Shown piece by piece: positions 27,440 through 36,581 of a stretch of 64,000 nucleotides of DNA. Both the position numbers and the translations under genes were made by a program. This DNA comes from a marine bacterium B5-7 (lineage in GTDB: Bacteria; Pseudomonadota; Gammaproteobacteria; Arenicellales; CAJQKF01): positions 78,877-142,876 of the forward strand of contig BQJD01000008.1 in NCBI GenBank assembly GCA_021604525.1, written 5' to 3'. How positions within the stretch are numbered: position 1 is the stretch's first letter; each line of letters begins with the position of its first letter. Under the pieces are notes generated by a model. It did no database searches and had not been told where the DNA came from. It saw nothing but the letters and a program-made list of their open reading frames with translations.

Positions 27440-29449
27440 TCAACCAAGCAGCGGTGCGATCACCAGGCTGACAATCGCCATCACGTTGATGAGGATATTC
27501 ATTGACGGACCAGAAGTATCCTTGAACGGATCACCAACGGTATCGCCGACAACAGCCGCCTTGTGAACGTCGGATCCCTTACCGCCCAGGTTACCCCGTT
27601 CGATAAACTTTTTGGCATTGTCCCAGGCACCGCCGGCATTAGCCATGGTCAATGCCAGCAGGACACAGCCAAGCAGTGCGCCGCCGAGCATACCGCCGAG
27701 AGCCGCCGGACCTAAAATGAAGCCGACCACAACTGGTGCAGCCACCGCCAGTACACCCGGCAGAATCATTCGTCTAAGTGCCGCCTTGGTGGCAATATCC
27801 ACGCATCGGCCGGTATCGGGTTCGGCAGTCCCCTCCAAAAGGCCAGGTATCTCCTTGAACTGGCGGCGAATCTCGCGAATCATTTCGAACGCGGCATCGC
27901 CTACTGCGGTCATGGTGATGCTGCTGACGAGAAACGGGAAGATACCACCGATGAACATGCCCACCAGTACCCTGGGATCATTCATTTGCAAGCTGAAATT
28001 GTCGACGTGCTGACCGACGGTCTCAATGTATGCCGAGATAATGGCCAGCGCCGCTAATGCAGCCGCGCCGATGGCAAAACCCTTGCCGATCGCCGCTGTG
28101 GTGTTGCCGAGTTCGTCGAGAGAATCGGTGATTTTGCGAACGTCTTCGCCAAGTCCCGCCATCTCGGCGATCCCGCCGGCGTTATCGGCAACCGGACCAT
28201 AAGCGTCGATCGCCATAGTGATACCAACGGTTGCCAGCATGCCGACCGCGGCAATGCCAACACCGTACAAACCTACCAGTTCGGTAGAGACCAGAATAAT
28301 GGCGGCAATCATTAAAATGGGGACCGTTACGGACTGCATACCCAAAGCCAGACCGGAAATCATCACCGTAGCAGGTCCTGTTTCACCGCTTTTTGCGATT
28401 TTTTCAACCGGCGCGCCAGCGGTGTAATACTCAGTAACGAGGCCAATGACGATACCGCCGATCGCACCCGCCACAATAGCCAACCAGATTTTGGTGTTGA
28501 GATCGGCCATCATTACGACAAAATAGGCTGCTGCAATAAACAGGATCGATGCGCCGATCGTACCGAAGCGAAGTGCGACTTCAGGTGATCGCGAGGCATT
28601 CGTTTTGACAATCCAGATACCAAGCATCGAGCAGATAATGCCGGCACTGGCTAAAGCCAGCGGCAGAAACATCAACGACTGCTGGGCGCCTAAAACGGCA
28701 ATGATGTCGGGCGACAGAGTTGCCGCGATAGCAATCGTGGCAATCATCGAGCCGCAATAGGACTCGAAGATGTCGGATCCCATTCCGGCCACGTCGCCGA
28801 CGTTATCGCCGACATTATCGGCAATCACACCCGGATTACGTGGGTCGTCCTCAGGAATGCCGGCCTCGATCTTGCCAACCAGATCGGCGCCGACGTCGGC
28901 ACTCTTGGTAAAAATACCACCGCCGACACGGGAAAACAGCGCAACGGATGAGGCACCCATGCCAAATCCATGGATTACGTGGGACGATTCCGGATTACCG
29001 CCGAACGCCAGGTACAGCGCGCCAAGTCCAAGAAGACCCATGGCGGCGACACACAATCCCATGACCGAGCCGCCATAAAAGGCGACGGTCAGCGCTTCGG
29101 CAGCGCCTTTGGTGTGTGCCGCGGTGGTGGTTCTGACGTTGGCTTCGGTAGCAGTGAACATACCGAGGTAGCCAGCTATAGCGGAAGATATGGCGCCGAC
29201 CGCAAAAGCCAGGGCAGTTTTCCAGCCGAGGTCCGAGAAGAGGATCAAAAGACCGACAATCACGGAAAAAATGGCAAGATAGGTGTATTCACGCTTCATG
29301 AATACCATGGCGCCATGGTGAATCTGACGGCCGATGTCGGCGACTTTGCCTTCACCTCCAGGATAGCGCATAACGGTTCGGTAGAGGCCGAATGCCGCAA
29401 GCAGGCCGACTATGCCCAGCACGACAGGCACAAGATTAACGAGGTTCAT
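27440..29449 (-). CDS. hppA: Membrane-bound pyrophosphatase, K+-dependent, Na+-type signature
   Basis: A 669-residue ion-pumping pyrophosphatase with about 16 transmembrane segments. Substrate residues are visible in [35 protein letters not shown] (written here only as the region 185-219) and near the C-terminus. The segment [10 protein letters not shown] (448-457) has Ala452 and Gly455, the pair found in K+-dependent enzymes; K+-independent ones have Lys and Thr. The transmembrane glutamate sits in DIFESYC (Glu229), the position typical of Na+ pumps rather than FGSYAE-type H+ pumps. The start ATG 29449 has GGGAG 6-10 bases upstream; a GTG at 29455 is in frame. The coupling ion is inferred only. 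Confidence 0.9.
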   Translation of the reverse strand: MNLVNLVPVVLGIVGLLAAFGLYRTVMRYPGGEGKVADIGRQIHHGAMVFMKREYTYLAIFSVIVGLLILFSDLGWKTALAFAVGAISSAIAGYLGMFTATEANVRTTTAAHTKGAAEALTVAFYGGSVMGLCVAAMGLLGLGALYLAFGGNPESSHVIHGFGMGASSVALFSRVGGGIFTKSADVGADLVGKIEAGIPEDDPRNPGVIADNVGDNVGDVAGMGSDIFESYCGSMIATIAIAATLSPDIIAVLGAQQSLMFLPLALASAGIICSMLGIWIVKTNASRSPEVALRFGTIGASILFIAAAYFVVMMADLNTKIWLAIVAGAIGGIVIGLVTEYYTAGAPVEKIAKSGETGPATVMISGLALGMQSVTVPILMIAAIILVSTELVGLYGVGIAAVGMLATVGITMAIDAYGPVADNAGGIAEMAGLGEDVRKITDSLDELGNTTAAIGKGFAIGAAALAALAIISAYIETVGQHVDNFSLQMNDPRVLVGMFIGGIFPFLVSSITMTAVGDAAFEMIREIRRQFKEIPGLLEGTAEPDTGRCVDIATKAALRRMILPGVLAVAAPVVVGFILGPAALGGMLGGALLGCVLLALTMANAGGAWDNAKKFIERGNLGGKGSDVHKAAVVGDTVGDPFKDTSGPSMNILINVMAIVSLVIAPLLG

Positions 29450-29500
29450 TGTCACTCCCGATGATGTGTAATTTTTTCAAGATGCTCGAAAAGCGCCGCG

Positions 29501-29509
29501 ATTATAGCA
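29501..29509 (-). promoter_or_regulatory. Extended -10 promoter of hppA
   Basis: On the minus strand the sequence reads TGCTATAAT (29509 down to 29501): a perfect -10 with the TGn extension. The -35 area is weak, which is usual for extended -10 promoters. It lies 52 bases upstream of the hppA ATG. The remainder of the 282-base hppA-ppa gap shows no gene. Confidence 0.5.
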
Positions 29510-29731
29510 AAACCTCTCATTTCCCATATAAATAAACATTATCGACTGCGAGGACTTGTGTTTTTCGTCTCCTGCACTACAATTTCTGCGCTCTTGCCTC
29601 AGATGGGAGGCCAGAAATTTCTGCAGCAGGACCGCTGCTATTTGCGTCATGTGGGCGTATTTGTCGTTGATATCTCCCATCTACATGTTCCCGCTATTGA
29701 AAGTTTTTAAAAGCAACGGAGTTAAAGGTTA

Positions 29732-30262
29732 ATGATTCTTGACAGGGTACCTACAGGAAAGTCCGTTCCGGATGATGTAAATGTGATCATAGAGATCCCG
29801 CTACACGGCGATCCGGTCAAGTACGAAGTGGACAAGGATACTGGCGCAATGTTCGTTGATCGTTTCATGGCGACTGCAATGCATTATCCGTGTAACTACG
29901 GTTATATCCCGCATACATTATGTGGTGACGGTGACCCGGCCGATGTTCTGGTAGTGAGTCCGCTGCCGCTCATATCCGGTTCGGTGGTGCGTTGCAGGCC
30001 GGTCGGCGTGTTAATGATGGAGGATGAGTCGGGTGAGGATTCAAAAATACTGGCGGTGCCAGTGGATTCCCTCACCAGCCTCTATCGTGACATCAATAAC
30101 TATCGTGATCTGCCACGTGAACTACTCGACCGGATCGCCCACTTTTTCGAACATTACAAGGATCTGGAAAAGGGCAAGTGGGTGAAAGTGAACGGTTGGG
30201 CAGATGTCGAGCGTGCCAGGCAGGAAATCATTGAGGCAGTCAAACTCGCTGCCAAATCGTAA
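29732..30262 (+). CDS. ppa: Inorganic pyrophosphatase (family I)
   Basis: A 176-residue soluble family I pyrophosphatase. Active-site residues are in [38 protein letters not shown] (the DxDPxD metal-binding core) and later [12 protein letters not shown]. It hydrolyses cytoplasmic diphosphate and is usually a hexamer. It is divergent from the membrane pyrophosphatase, so the soluble and ion-pumping enzymes for the same substrate are neighbours. Confidence 0.96.
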   Translation: MILDRVPTGKSVPDDVNVIIEIPLHGDPVKYEVDKDTGAMFVDRFMATAMHYPCNYGYIPHTLCGDGDPADVLVVSPLPLISGSVVRCRPVGVLMMEDESGEDSKILAVPVDSLTSLYRDINNYRDLPRELLDRIAHFFEHYKDLEKGKWVKVNGWADVERARQEIIEAVKLAAKS

Positions 30263-30397
30263 ACAACAACTCCCTGTACATCAACGAATCAAGCCCTGAT
30301 CAGCTATGTAAAGCATCTGGTTTTAATGATAGGGGTTGATGTTACGTTATTGTGTATATCAATTTATTCTCAACTCACATAAGTCTGTCGAATTACC

Positions 30398-31462
30398 ATG
30401 AAGCAGTACAAAATTGCAGTGATTGCCGGAGACGGTATCGGTCGTGAGGTCGTGCCGGAAGGTCTACGTGTACTACAAGCCGTCGCTGAACGATTCAATC
30501 TCAAGTTCGCTTTCGATGAACTCGACTGGAGCTGCGAGGTGTACTCACGTACCGGGCAGATGATGCCGGACGATGGACTCGACAGTATTCGTTCTAACGA
30601 CGCCATCTTTTTAGGTGCGGTCGGTTTTCCGGGCGTGCCTGACCATGTTTCTCTATGGGGTTTGTTGATTCCGATTCGTCGCACGTTCCGTCAGTACATC
30701 AATCTGCGGCCGGTACGCCTGATGCCTGGTGTCAGTTCACCATTGGCCAATAAAAAAGCGGGTGATATCGACTACTACGTCGTGCGTGAAAACAATGAAG
30801 GTGAGTATTCGGAAATCGGTGGACGGCTGTATGCCGGATGCGACGAGGAACTGGTTGTTCAGGAGAATATATTTACCCGCAAGGGAATCGACCGTGTTCT
30901 GACGTATGCGTTCGAGCTGGCCAGCTCACGTTCGGCGAAGCATGTGACATCGGCAACAAAATCCAATGGCATCATGTACTCGATGCCGTTCTGGGATGAG
31001 CGCTTCAAGGAAATCAGCGGACGCTTTCCGGATGTTCGCACCGATCAATATCATGTCGATATACTGACCGCGCATTTCGTGCAGCATCCCGAGTGGTTTG
31101 ATGTGGTGGTTGCAAGCAACCTGTTCGGCGATATTCTCTCCGATCTCGGTCCCGCGACTACCGGTACTATTGGTATTGCACCGTCCGCCAATCTGAATCC
31201 CGAGCGTGAGTTTCCTTCGATGTTCGAGCCGGTGCATGGCTCCGCGCCGGATATCTATGGCAAAGGAATTGCCAACCCCATCGGCCAGATCTGGTCGGCT
31301 GCGATGATGCTTGATCATCTTGGTCAGCCGTCAGCCGCTGCTGCAGTGATGTCCGCCATTGAAAATGTCCTGGCTAATGGTCCGCACACACCCGATTTGG
31401 GTGGCGAGGCAAATACTCGCGAGATGGGTGAGGCGGTGGCAGAGCGAATTGCAATCGGATAA
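30398..31462 (+). CDS. Tartrate / D-malate dehydrogenase (decarboxylating), IMDH-like
   Basis: A 354-residue member of the isocitrate/isopropylmalate dehydrogenase superfamily: IAVIAGDGIGREVVPEG, the substrate helix IPIRRTFRQYINLRPVRL, YYVVRENNEGEYSEIGG, DVVVASNLFGDILSDLGPATTG (Mg-binding aspartates) and EPVHGSAPDIYGKGIANP. RENNEGEYSEIGGR is the form typical of tartrate and D-malate dehydrogenases (TtuC/DmlA) rather than LeuB. It would oxidise D-malate or tartrate with NAD+ and Mn2+. No regulator is adjacent. Confidence 0.82.
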   Translation: MKQYKIAVIAGDGIGREVVPEGLRVLQAVAERFNLKFAFDELDWSCEVYSRTGQMMPDDGLDSIRSNDAIFLGAVGFPGVPDHVSLWGLLIPIRRTFRQYINLRPVRLMPGVSSPLANKKAGDIDYYVVRENNEGEYSEIGGRLYAGCDEELVVQENIFTRKGIDRVLTYAFELASSRSAKHVTSATKSNGIMYSMPFWDERFKEISGRFPDVRTDQYHVDILTAHFVQHPEWFDVVVASNLFGDILSDLGPATTGTIGIAPSANLNPEREFPSMFEPVHGSAPDIYGKGIANPIGQIWSAAMMLDHLGQPSAAAAVMSAIENVLANGPHTPDLGGEANTREMGEAVAERIAIG

Positions 31463-31502
31463 ATATTAGACAACCTGTGCGTAATGGATTGGATGAATCA
31501 AA

Positions 31503-32381
31503 TCAGACGGACCTGATGATGTCTTCCTTGACTATGCACGCATAACGATGCCGTGAACCGAATGGCGAGACGGTTTCAAGATCAAGTACGGTCGCACCCC
31601 TGACACGGCAGAGCGCATGGATGTCATTAATATCCATGGCGCCATTGTTATCCATGCGTCGCCGTAGACGACGCGACAGGCAACTTATGGAACGGGCATC
31701 GTTAAAGGAGAACACGACGAACCCGGACGAGACTCTCAATAACTCAACAAGCAGCCGTTCGCGTGCCGATTCACTCTTCAGATGATGTGATAGCCGAGCG
31801 CAGACCACGCCTTCGATTGTGTCATCGGCAAATGGCAATTGAAATGCATCGCAGTTCAGTCCGGCGACTTTGGGCGGATTCATCGCCCCATCAATCGCTT
31901 CACGAATTTTCTGTGGATTACGATCTGCTTCAATCAATAATCGCGTCGCGGACTGCATCGGCCCACTGAATCGTCCACCGCGACAGGCAAGATTAAGCAA
32001 CCGGGTAGAGGCGGGAAGCTCCGACAACATTCGCGTAACGATATGGAGTTCGTGTTGAATGCGTCGAATCTGGTGATTGCTTTGGGCATCAGCGAGTTCA
32101 TCCGATATCGTCTCAAAAGATTGGTCCTTTATCGTATCGTCATATATTTCGCCGGTGGGGGCATCTGTGTCATCGGAGGAAGTGACATCAGTGGGGTTAA
32201 TCAATGTCGCCTGATCGGGCGCCATCATGACCATGTCGGGGAGTATGGGATAGTATTTAAAACAGCCTTTGCACTGTAGTGCCTGGTGTTCTTCGCTCAG
32301 CGATGAGTGGCATAACGGGCAAACCAGGACTTCGATCAGTTGCTTGAGCGGGCTGTCGAAAGTAGACGCCGGCGCATTCAT
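31503..32381 (-). CDS. SAM-dependent methyltransferase with Trm112-like zinc domain
   Basis: Residues 18-60 form a Trm112-like zinc knuckle (VLVCPLCHSSL, then LQCKGCFKYYPILPDM; four Cys). The C-terminal 190 residues look like a class I methyltransferase, but motif I is degenerate (LLNLACRGGRFS instead of a DLGCGxG form), motif post-I is LIEADRNPQKI, and LPFADDTIEGVVCARLSHHL resembles the UbiE-type motif. Whether it still binds SAM is unclear. It overlaps xerC by four bases, downstream in the dapF-DUF484-xerC run. Confidence 0.6.
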   Translation of the reverse strand: MNAPASTFDSPLKQLIEVLVCPLCHSSLSEEHQALQCKGCFKYYPILPDMVMMAPDQATLINPTDVTSSDDTDAPTGEIYDDTIKDQSFETISDELADAQSNHQIRRIQHELHIVTRMLSELPASTRLLNLACRGGRFSGPMQSATRLLIEADRNPQKIREAIDGAMNPPKVAGLNCDAFQLPFADDTIEGVVCARLSHHLKSESARERLLVELLRVSSGFVVFSFNDARSISCLSRRLRRRMDNNGAMDINDIHALCRVRGATVLDLETVSPFGSRHRYACIVKEDIIRSV

Positions 32382-33325
32382 TTTCGATTCTTCTTGCGAG
32401 CCCTTGGATGTGCGCTATCGTAGACTTTAGCCAAGTGCTGGAAATCCAGATGGGTGTAGATCTGGGTGGTGGATATATCCGCGTGGCCCAGGAGCTCCTG
32501 CACAGCGCGAAGATCACTGCTCGATTCCAGCAGGTGAGAGGCAAACGAGTGGCGTAACATGTGAGGGTGAACATGCCGACCGATACCCTGGAGCTGCGCA
32601 TGTTTACCCACACGCATTTGTATGGCGCGAATGGACAGGCGTTGACCGCGCAGGGTTGTGAACAAGGCAGGCTGGTCGGCCCGGGTAATTCCGGCACGAA
32701 TTTCAAGCCAGTCTTTCAGGGCGAGTATTGCCTGGCGACCGATCGGCAGGATACGCGTTTTTTTACCTTTGCCGGTTGTGGTCAGAATCTGGTTGTTGAG
32801 ATCCAGGTCGTCTACATTCAGTGACGCAGCCTCGGATACCCGCAAACCGGATGAGTAAATCAGTTCCAGCAATGCACGATCGCGGTAATCGAGATCGCAA
32901 TTAGTCGGGATCTCTACCAGCGCACTCGCTTCATCGGTGTTTAAAGTTGACGGCAGGGTACGCGGCGACTTGGGTGCGTGAATGCCGTCAAAGGGATTGA
33001 GGGTTGCACGCTTTTCGCGAATAAGAAATCGATACAAGGCCCTGGCGCTCGACAATGCCCGTGCGATGCTGCGTCCGGATTGACCGGCTTGATGAAGTCG
33101 CGCGGGATACATCCGCGCAGTGCGATGATCGAGACCGATCCAGTTCTTGAGCCCACGCTCGTCGATAAAGCGCTTGAGAGACCTGGTGTCTCGTTGGTAG
33201 GCGGCTATTGTATTTGGCGACATGCGTCGCTCGGATGTGAGATATCTTGTGAACGCGACCAGGTCGGCATTGGTCTCCGTGTCGTCACGGAGGTTCACGC
33301 CGTTCTCACTTTGCCTCGAATTCAT
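32378..33325 (-). CDS. xerC: Tyrosine recombinase XerC
   Basis: A site-specific recombinase, 315 residues from ATG 33325. The N-terminal SAM-like DNA-binding domain includes YLTSERRMSPNTIAAYQRD. The catalytic set is complete: R162 (SGLRVSE), Lys in GKGKKTR (186-190), H255 and R258 (HMLRHSFASH), H281 (LGHADIS) and Tyr290 (TQIYTH). It resolves chromosome dimers at dif with XerD. The frame is open to 33457, but the internal ATG gives the normal length and overlaps DUF484 by 20 bases. The context dapF-DUF484-xerC supports XerC over XerD. Confidence 0.93.
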   Translation of the reverse strand: MNSRQSENGVNLRDDTETNADLVAFTRYLTSERRMSPNTIAAYQRDTRSLKRFIDERGLKNWIGLDHRTARMYPARLHQAGQSGRSIARALSSARALYRFLIREKRATLNPFDGIHAPKSPRTLPSTLNTDEASALVEIPTNCDLDYRDRALLELIYSSGLRVSEAASLNVDDLDLNNQILTTTGKGKKTRILPIGRQAILALKDWLEIRAGITRADQPALFTTLRGQRLSIRAIQMRVGKHAQLQGIGRHVHPHMLRHSFASHLLESSSDLRAVQELLGHADISTTQIYTHLDFQHLAKVYDSAHPRARKKNRK

Positions 33326-33986
33326 TAAGCTGGCTGGCGGAGGCGCTGATAAGCCGTTGTAGCTGTACCAGGAACAAGGTGCCGGTGCGTGGATGATAAC
33401 GGCTGGATTCGGTGGAGCCGAGGGCAATACAGGCAAATGGCGTTTGCTCTCTTGCAAACTTCAGTGGAATAAGGGCGCTGGACTTAACTTCGTCGGCGTC
33501 ATCATTGAACAACCATTGACGGTCAGTATCCGATAAACCGGAGAGACAGGCGGCTTCATCCAGATGCCTTGTCACGGCATCTGACAGGTCATTGAGATTC
33601 TCCTCGCCGATGCGGCGAAGATAGGTAAATTCAAGATCGAATATCCTCCTCAGTACTCGCGGCAGATCATCGAGCAGTGTCTGAAGCGAGTGAATGCCCA
33701 TGAGGTATAGCGCCAGTTTTTCCATGCGGCGATTCAGGCGGTCGTTCTCCCTCGCGTTGCTGATTAATTCACGTAGCCGCTTTTGATCAGTGCTCTGCTG
33801 TTCGCGCAGCACCATGACCTGACGTTCCAGCAGGGATACAGCCTGGCCGCTGGAGGGATGCGGAATGATCAGTTGCGACAGCAGGGATGCATGGCGCTGG
33901 AAAAAATCCGGATGTTCGCGAAGGTACTCGGCAAAGACGCGCTCAGCATCATCATCGCCTTCAAGGGAGCGATTATCGGTTTTCAT
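33306..33986 (-). CDS. DUF484 family protein
   Basis: A 226-residue cytoplasmic protein of the DUF484 family (YigA in E. coli), found almost always between dapF and xerC. It starts with a helical region (VFAEYLREHPDFFQRHASLLSQL, described here as residues 17-39, then a coiled coil at about 50-95) and continues into a GAF-like domain (about 100-225). Its function is unknown. It follows dapF by 17 bases. Confidence 0.88.
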   Translation of the reverse strand: MKTDNRSLEGDDDAERVFAEYLREHPDFFQRHASLLSQLIIPHPSSGQAVSLLERQVMVLREQQSTDQKRLRELISNARENDRLNRRMEKLALYLMGIHSLQTLLDDLPRVLRRIFDLEFTYLRRIGEENLNDLSDAVTRHLDEAACLSGLSDTDRQWLFNDDADEVKSSALIPLKFAREQTPFACIALGSTESSRYHPRTGTLFLVQLQRLISASASQLNEFEAK

Positions 33987-34003
33987 ATCACTTGGTATCT
34001 CAT

Positions 34004-34852
34004 TTATAGACCTATCTTGCCGTCAAAAACATGGATCGCATCACCCATTAGAAAAACCGATGAGCCATCGCCATGCCAGTTAACCTGGACCTCGCCACCG
34101 GGCAGGCATACCCGGACGTCCTCATCGAGAAGACCACGTCGTCGACCATTGACAACTGCTGCGCAGGCACCGCTGCCGCAGGCCTGAGTTTCACCAACAC
34201 CACGTTCGAAAACACGCAATCGAATTTGTGTTCGGTCAACAATCTGCATGAATCCGGCATTGGTGCGTTTGGCAAAACGTGGATGTTTCTCTATTGCCTG
34301 ACCAACGCCATCAATATCGTAGCGATCAACATCTTCAACGAGAGTCACTGCATGGGGGTTGCCCATGGATAACACGCCGACTTCAAGTATCTGGCCATCG
34401 ATGTCGAGATGATGGGTTGAATCATTGTTGTCAGTGGTGAATGGAATAAGCTGTGGCTCGAATACTGGCGGACCCATGTCGACACGCACGTCGCCATTAT
34501 CCAGTAACTCGAGCTTCATCCGGCTCTGCCGGGTTTGTATATGGATGACGTCGTTATTTTTGAGTTGCTCGCGTTGAATAAATCGCGCCAGGCACCGTGC
34601 ACCGTTGCCGCACTGGTCGGCTTCACTGCCATCTGCGTTGAATATGCGAAACAGGAAATCAGCGGGTTCGGTATGAGTGGGATCATCGGGTAATTTTTCA
34701 ACGAGCAGTATCTGGTCACAGCCGACACCGCGGCGTCGATCGGCAATGTAACGAGCGCAATCCGCAGTGATGTTGATATCCTGGCGAACGGCATCGAAGA
34801 CGACGAAATCGTTACCAAGGGAATGCATTTTACTGAACCGGACCGCAGCCAC
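34004..34852 (-). CDS. dapF: Diaminopimelate epimerase
   Basis: A PLP-independent epimerase, 282 residues, that converts LL- to meso-diaminopimelate for lysine and peptidoglycan. The two catalytic cysteines lie in DQCGNGARC (Cys81) and TQACGSGAC, and FSKMHSLGNDFVVFD is the standard N-terminus. The first codon is GTG at 34852. It heads the dapF-DUF484-xerC-methyltransferase run. Confidence 0.95.
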   Translation of the reverse strand: MAAVRFSKMHSLGNDFVVFDAVRQDINITADCARYIADRRRGVGCDQILLVEKLPDDPTHTEPADFLFRIFNADGSEADQCGNGARCLARFIQREQLKNNDVIHIQTRQSRMKLELLDNGDVRVDMGPPVFEPQLIPFTTDNNDSTHHLDIDGQILEVGVLSMGNPHAVTLVEDVDRYDIDGVGQAIEKHPRFAKRTNAGFMQIVDRTQIRLRVFERGVGETQACGSGACAAVVNGRRRGLLDEDVRVCLPGGEVQVNWHGDGSSVFLMGDAIHVFDGKIGL

Positions 34853-34884
34853 TGTCGATGCCTTTAATAGGATTGATCCTGCCG

Positions 34885-34890
34885 ATTATA
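34885..34890 (-). promoter_or_regulatory. Candidate -10 box of the dapF operon
   Basis: A perfect TATAAT on the minus strand lies 33 bases upstream of the dapF GTG. No good -35 hexamer is visible at 16-18 bases. Confidence 0.35.
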
Positions 34891-34954
34891 GCGGAACGAT
34901 CAGTCAGGTAGCGAAATGTGACTGCGTTCTGGCTACATATAATCGTGACTTTAA

Positions 34955-35797
34955 TTATTCCTCACTGACGTTCTTGGGAAGGTAACGGCGCCAGTCATGG
35001 GATTGATCGCCGATCGCCAGGAACCATGGATTCAGAATTGAGGGTTTATTGTAGACAAGTTCGTCACCGTGGATATCGGTCATGATTCCGCCAGCTTCCT
35101 TGAGAACGCAGTCCGATGCGCCGGTATCCCATTCGGAAGTCAGTCCGAGTCGTGGGTAGATATCCGCCGTACCTTCTGCAACCAGGCAGATTTTCAATGC
35201 GCTACCCATACTGATGCTGTCGACCTGTTCGACTTCTGCTTCCAGCGCTTCACGATAGCTGGCGACGGTTGAAGCGGCATGGGAACGGCTGGCGACCATG
35301 CACACTGCGTTACGATTAAAGGGTCGGGTAAGAATCGATTGTTGTATGCCATTTTCGATACGAAATGCACCGCCACCCGTAAATGCGAGATGAGTGATGT
35401 CTGCGGCCGGCGTGTATACAACGCCAAGTATCGGGCGTGAACCTTTGATGAGCGCGATATTGACTGTGAACTCACCATTACGACGAATAAATTCCTTGGT
35501 CCCATCAAGCGGATCCACCAGCCAGAAGCTGGTCCACTCGCGCCTCGATTCGAAGGCTTCGCTCGAGGATTCTTCCGATAGCACTGGAATATCGGGAGTG
35601 AGCTGTCGAAGTTGATCGACAATGATGTTATGTGCGCGACGATCGGCAAGAGTCAATGGCGAACCGTCGCTCTTTGCGTTGACCTCCATATCGGCTGCAC
35701 GATTGTAGACATCCATGATGGCATCTCCTGCAAGACGCGCAATACGGTGTGTTTCGACAAGCAGGGTATCGAGTGTTGGCAATGTTTCAGGTGTCAT
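34955..35797 (-). CDS. cysQ: 3'(2'),5'-bisphosphate nucleotidase CysQ
   Basis: A 280-residue inositol-monophosphatase-superfamily enzyme: VLSEESSSE, the metal-binding WLVDPLDGTKEFI and the later TSEWDTGASDCVLKEAGG are the diagnostic motifs. CysQ removes 3'-phosphoadenosine 5'-phosphate produced during sulfate assimilation. It is next to nudE, as in many gammaproteobacteria, which also supports the call. Confidence 0.93.
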   Translation of the reverse strand: MTPETLPTLDTLLVETHRIARLAGDAIMDVYNRAADMEVNAKSDGSPLTLADRRAHNIIVDQLRQLTPDIPVLSEESSSEAFESRREWTSFWLVDPLDGTKEFIRRNGEFTVNIALIKGSRPILGVVYTPAADITHLAFTGGGAFRIENGIQQSILTRPFNRNAVCMVASRSHAASTVASYREALEAEVEQVDSISMGSALKICLVAEGTADIYPRLGLTSEWDTGASDCVLKEAGGIMTDIHGDELVYNKPSILNPWFLAIGDQSHDWRRYLPKNVSEE

Positions 35798-35896
35798 GGT
35801 GATGATGCTAATCGAAGTGTTAGAGCGTGTTTATAAAAGTCGGGTATGAGTATTTCAGCCCGGCTTACTTGTTACACATTCAGTGTTAATGAAGTA

Positions 35897-36448
35897 TTAA
35901 ATTGGGTGAAGGTCGTTCAGCCGACTCTCGAGAAGATACAGGCACAGACGTGTTCGTGCATCGGATATTGCCGGGTGACGATGCAGTTCATTTATCCGAC
36001 AGATCGGCCATAAATGTTGCTCAAGGGGTTCTGGTTCGTCCCCAGGCAATGGATCGATGCTGAGATCGCGAGCAAGGTATATATGGCTCTTGAAGTTCGA
36101 ATAAGCAGGCATCAATGTGACAGTTTCCATCAGATCGATACGACCCGCCGCAAAACCGGTTTCTTCCTGAAGTTCACGTCGTGCTGCCGTCTCAGGGCTC
36201 TCACCATGATCGACCGCGCCTTTGACAAAGCCCAACTCATACGTGCCGATTCCGAGGGCGTATTCCTCTATCAGCAGTAAGTCGTTGCCGGATATCGGCA
36301 CGACCACGACTCCGCCGACGTTTTCGGAAACCAGTTGTTCAAAGCTGCGTCGTTCACCGTTGGCGAATTCAAGTTCGACCGTATCCACTCGAAACAATCG
36401 GCTCAAGGCGATCGTTTGGCGGTGGTGAATGATCGGCGGTGTTTTCAT
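35897..36448 (-). CDS. nudE: ADP-compounds hydrolase NudE
   Basis: A 183-residue Nudix hydrolase. The Nudix box is GAVDHGESPETAARRELQEET plus GF (about 77-99), preceded by YELGFVKGAVD. NudE acts on ADP-ribose, NADH and Ap3A. Its position upstream of cysQ is conserved. Start ATG 36448. The 133-base gap before it separates it from the catabolic-looking cluster. Confidence 0.88.
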   Translation of the reverse strand: MKTPPIIHHRQTIALSRLFRVDTVELEFANGERRSFEQLVSENVGGVVVVPISGNDLLLIEEYALGIGTYELGFVKGAVDHGESPETAARRELQEETGFAAGRIDLMETVTLMPAYSNFKSHIYLARDLSIDPLPGDEPEPLEQHLWPICRINELHRHPAISDARTRLCLYLLESRLNDLHPI

Positions 36449-36581
36449 GAAAGGTTAGTTGGCGGCTGGCAAAATCTGGCGTTTCCTGAGCGGTCGCTTA
36501 TGCGCACAAGGATACCGCCCGGGTGTAATTCAATAAAGTCTGATCGGTACGTACTGCTGTCTGCGATAAATCGCCTTTCAG

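Noticed and set aside
29477..29680. 67-codon minus-strand frame in the hppA-ppa gap
   Set aside because: It covers the hppA promoter, has no family resemblance and no ribosome site.
32378..33325. xerC as a phage or island integrase
   Set aside because: The dapF-DUF484-xerC order is the conserved housekeeping context and no att sites, tRNA or phage genes are present.
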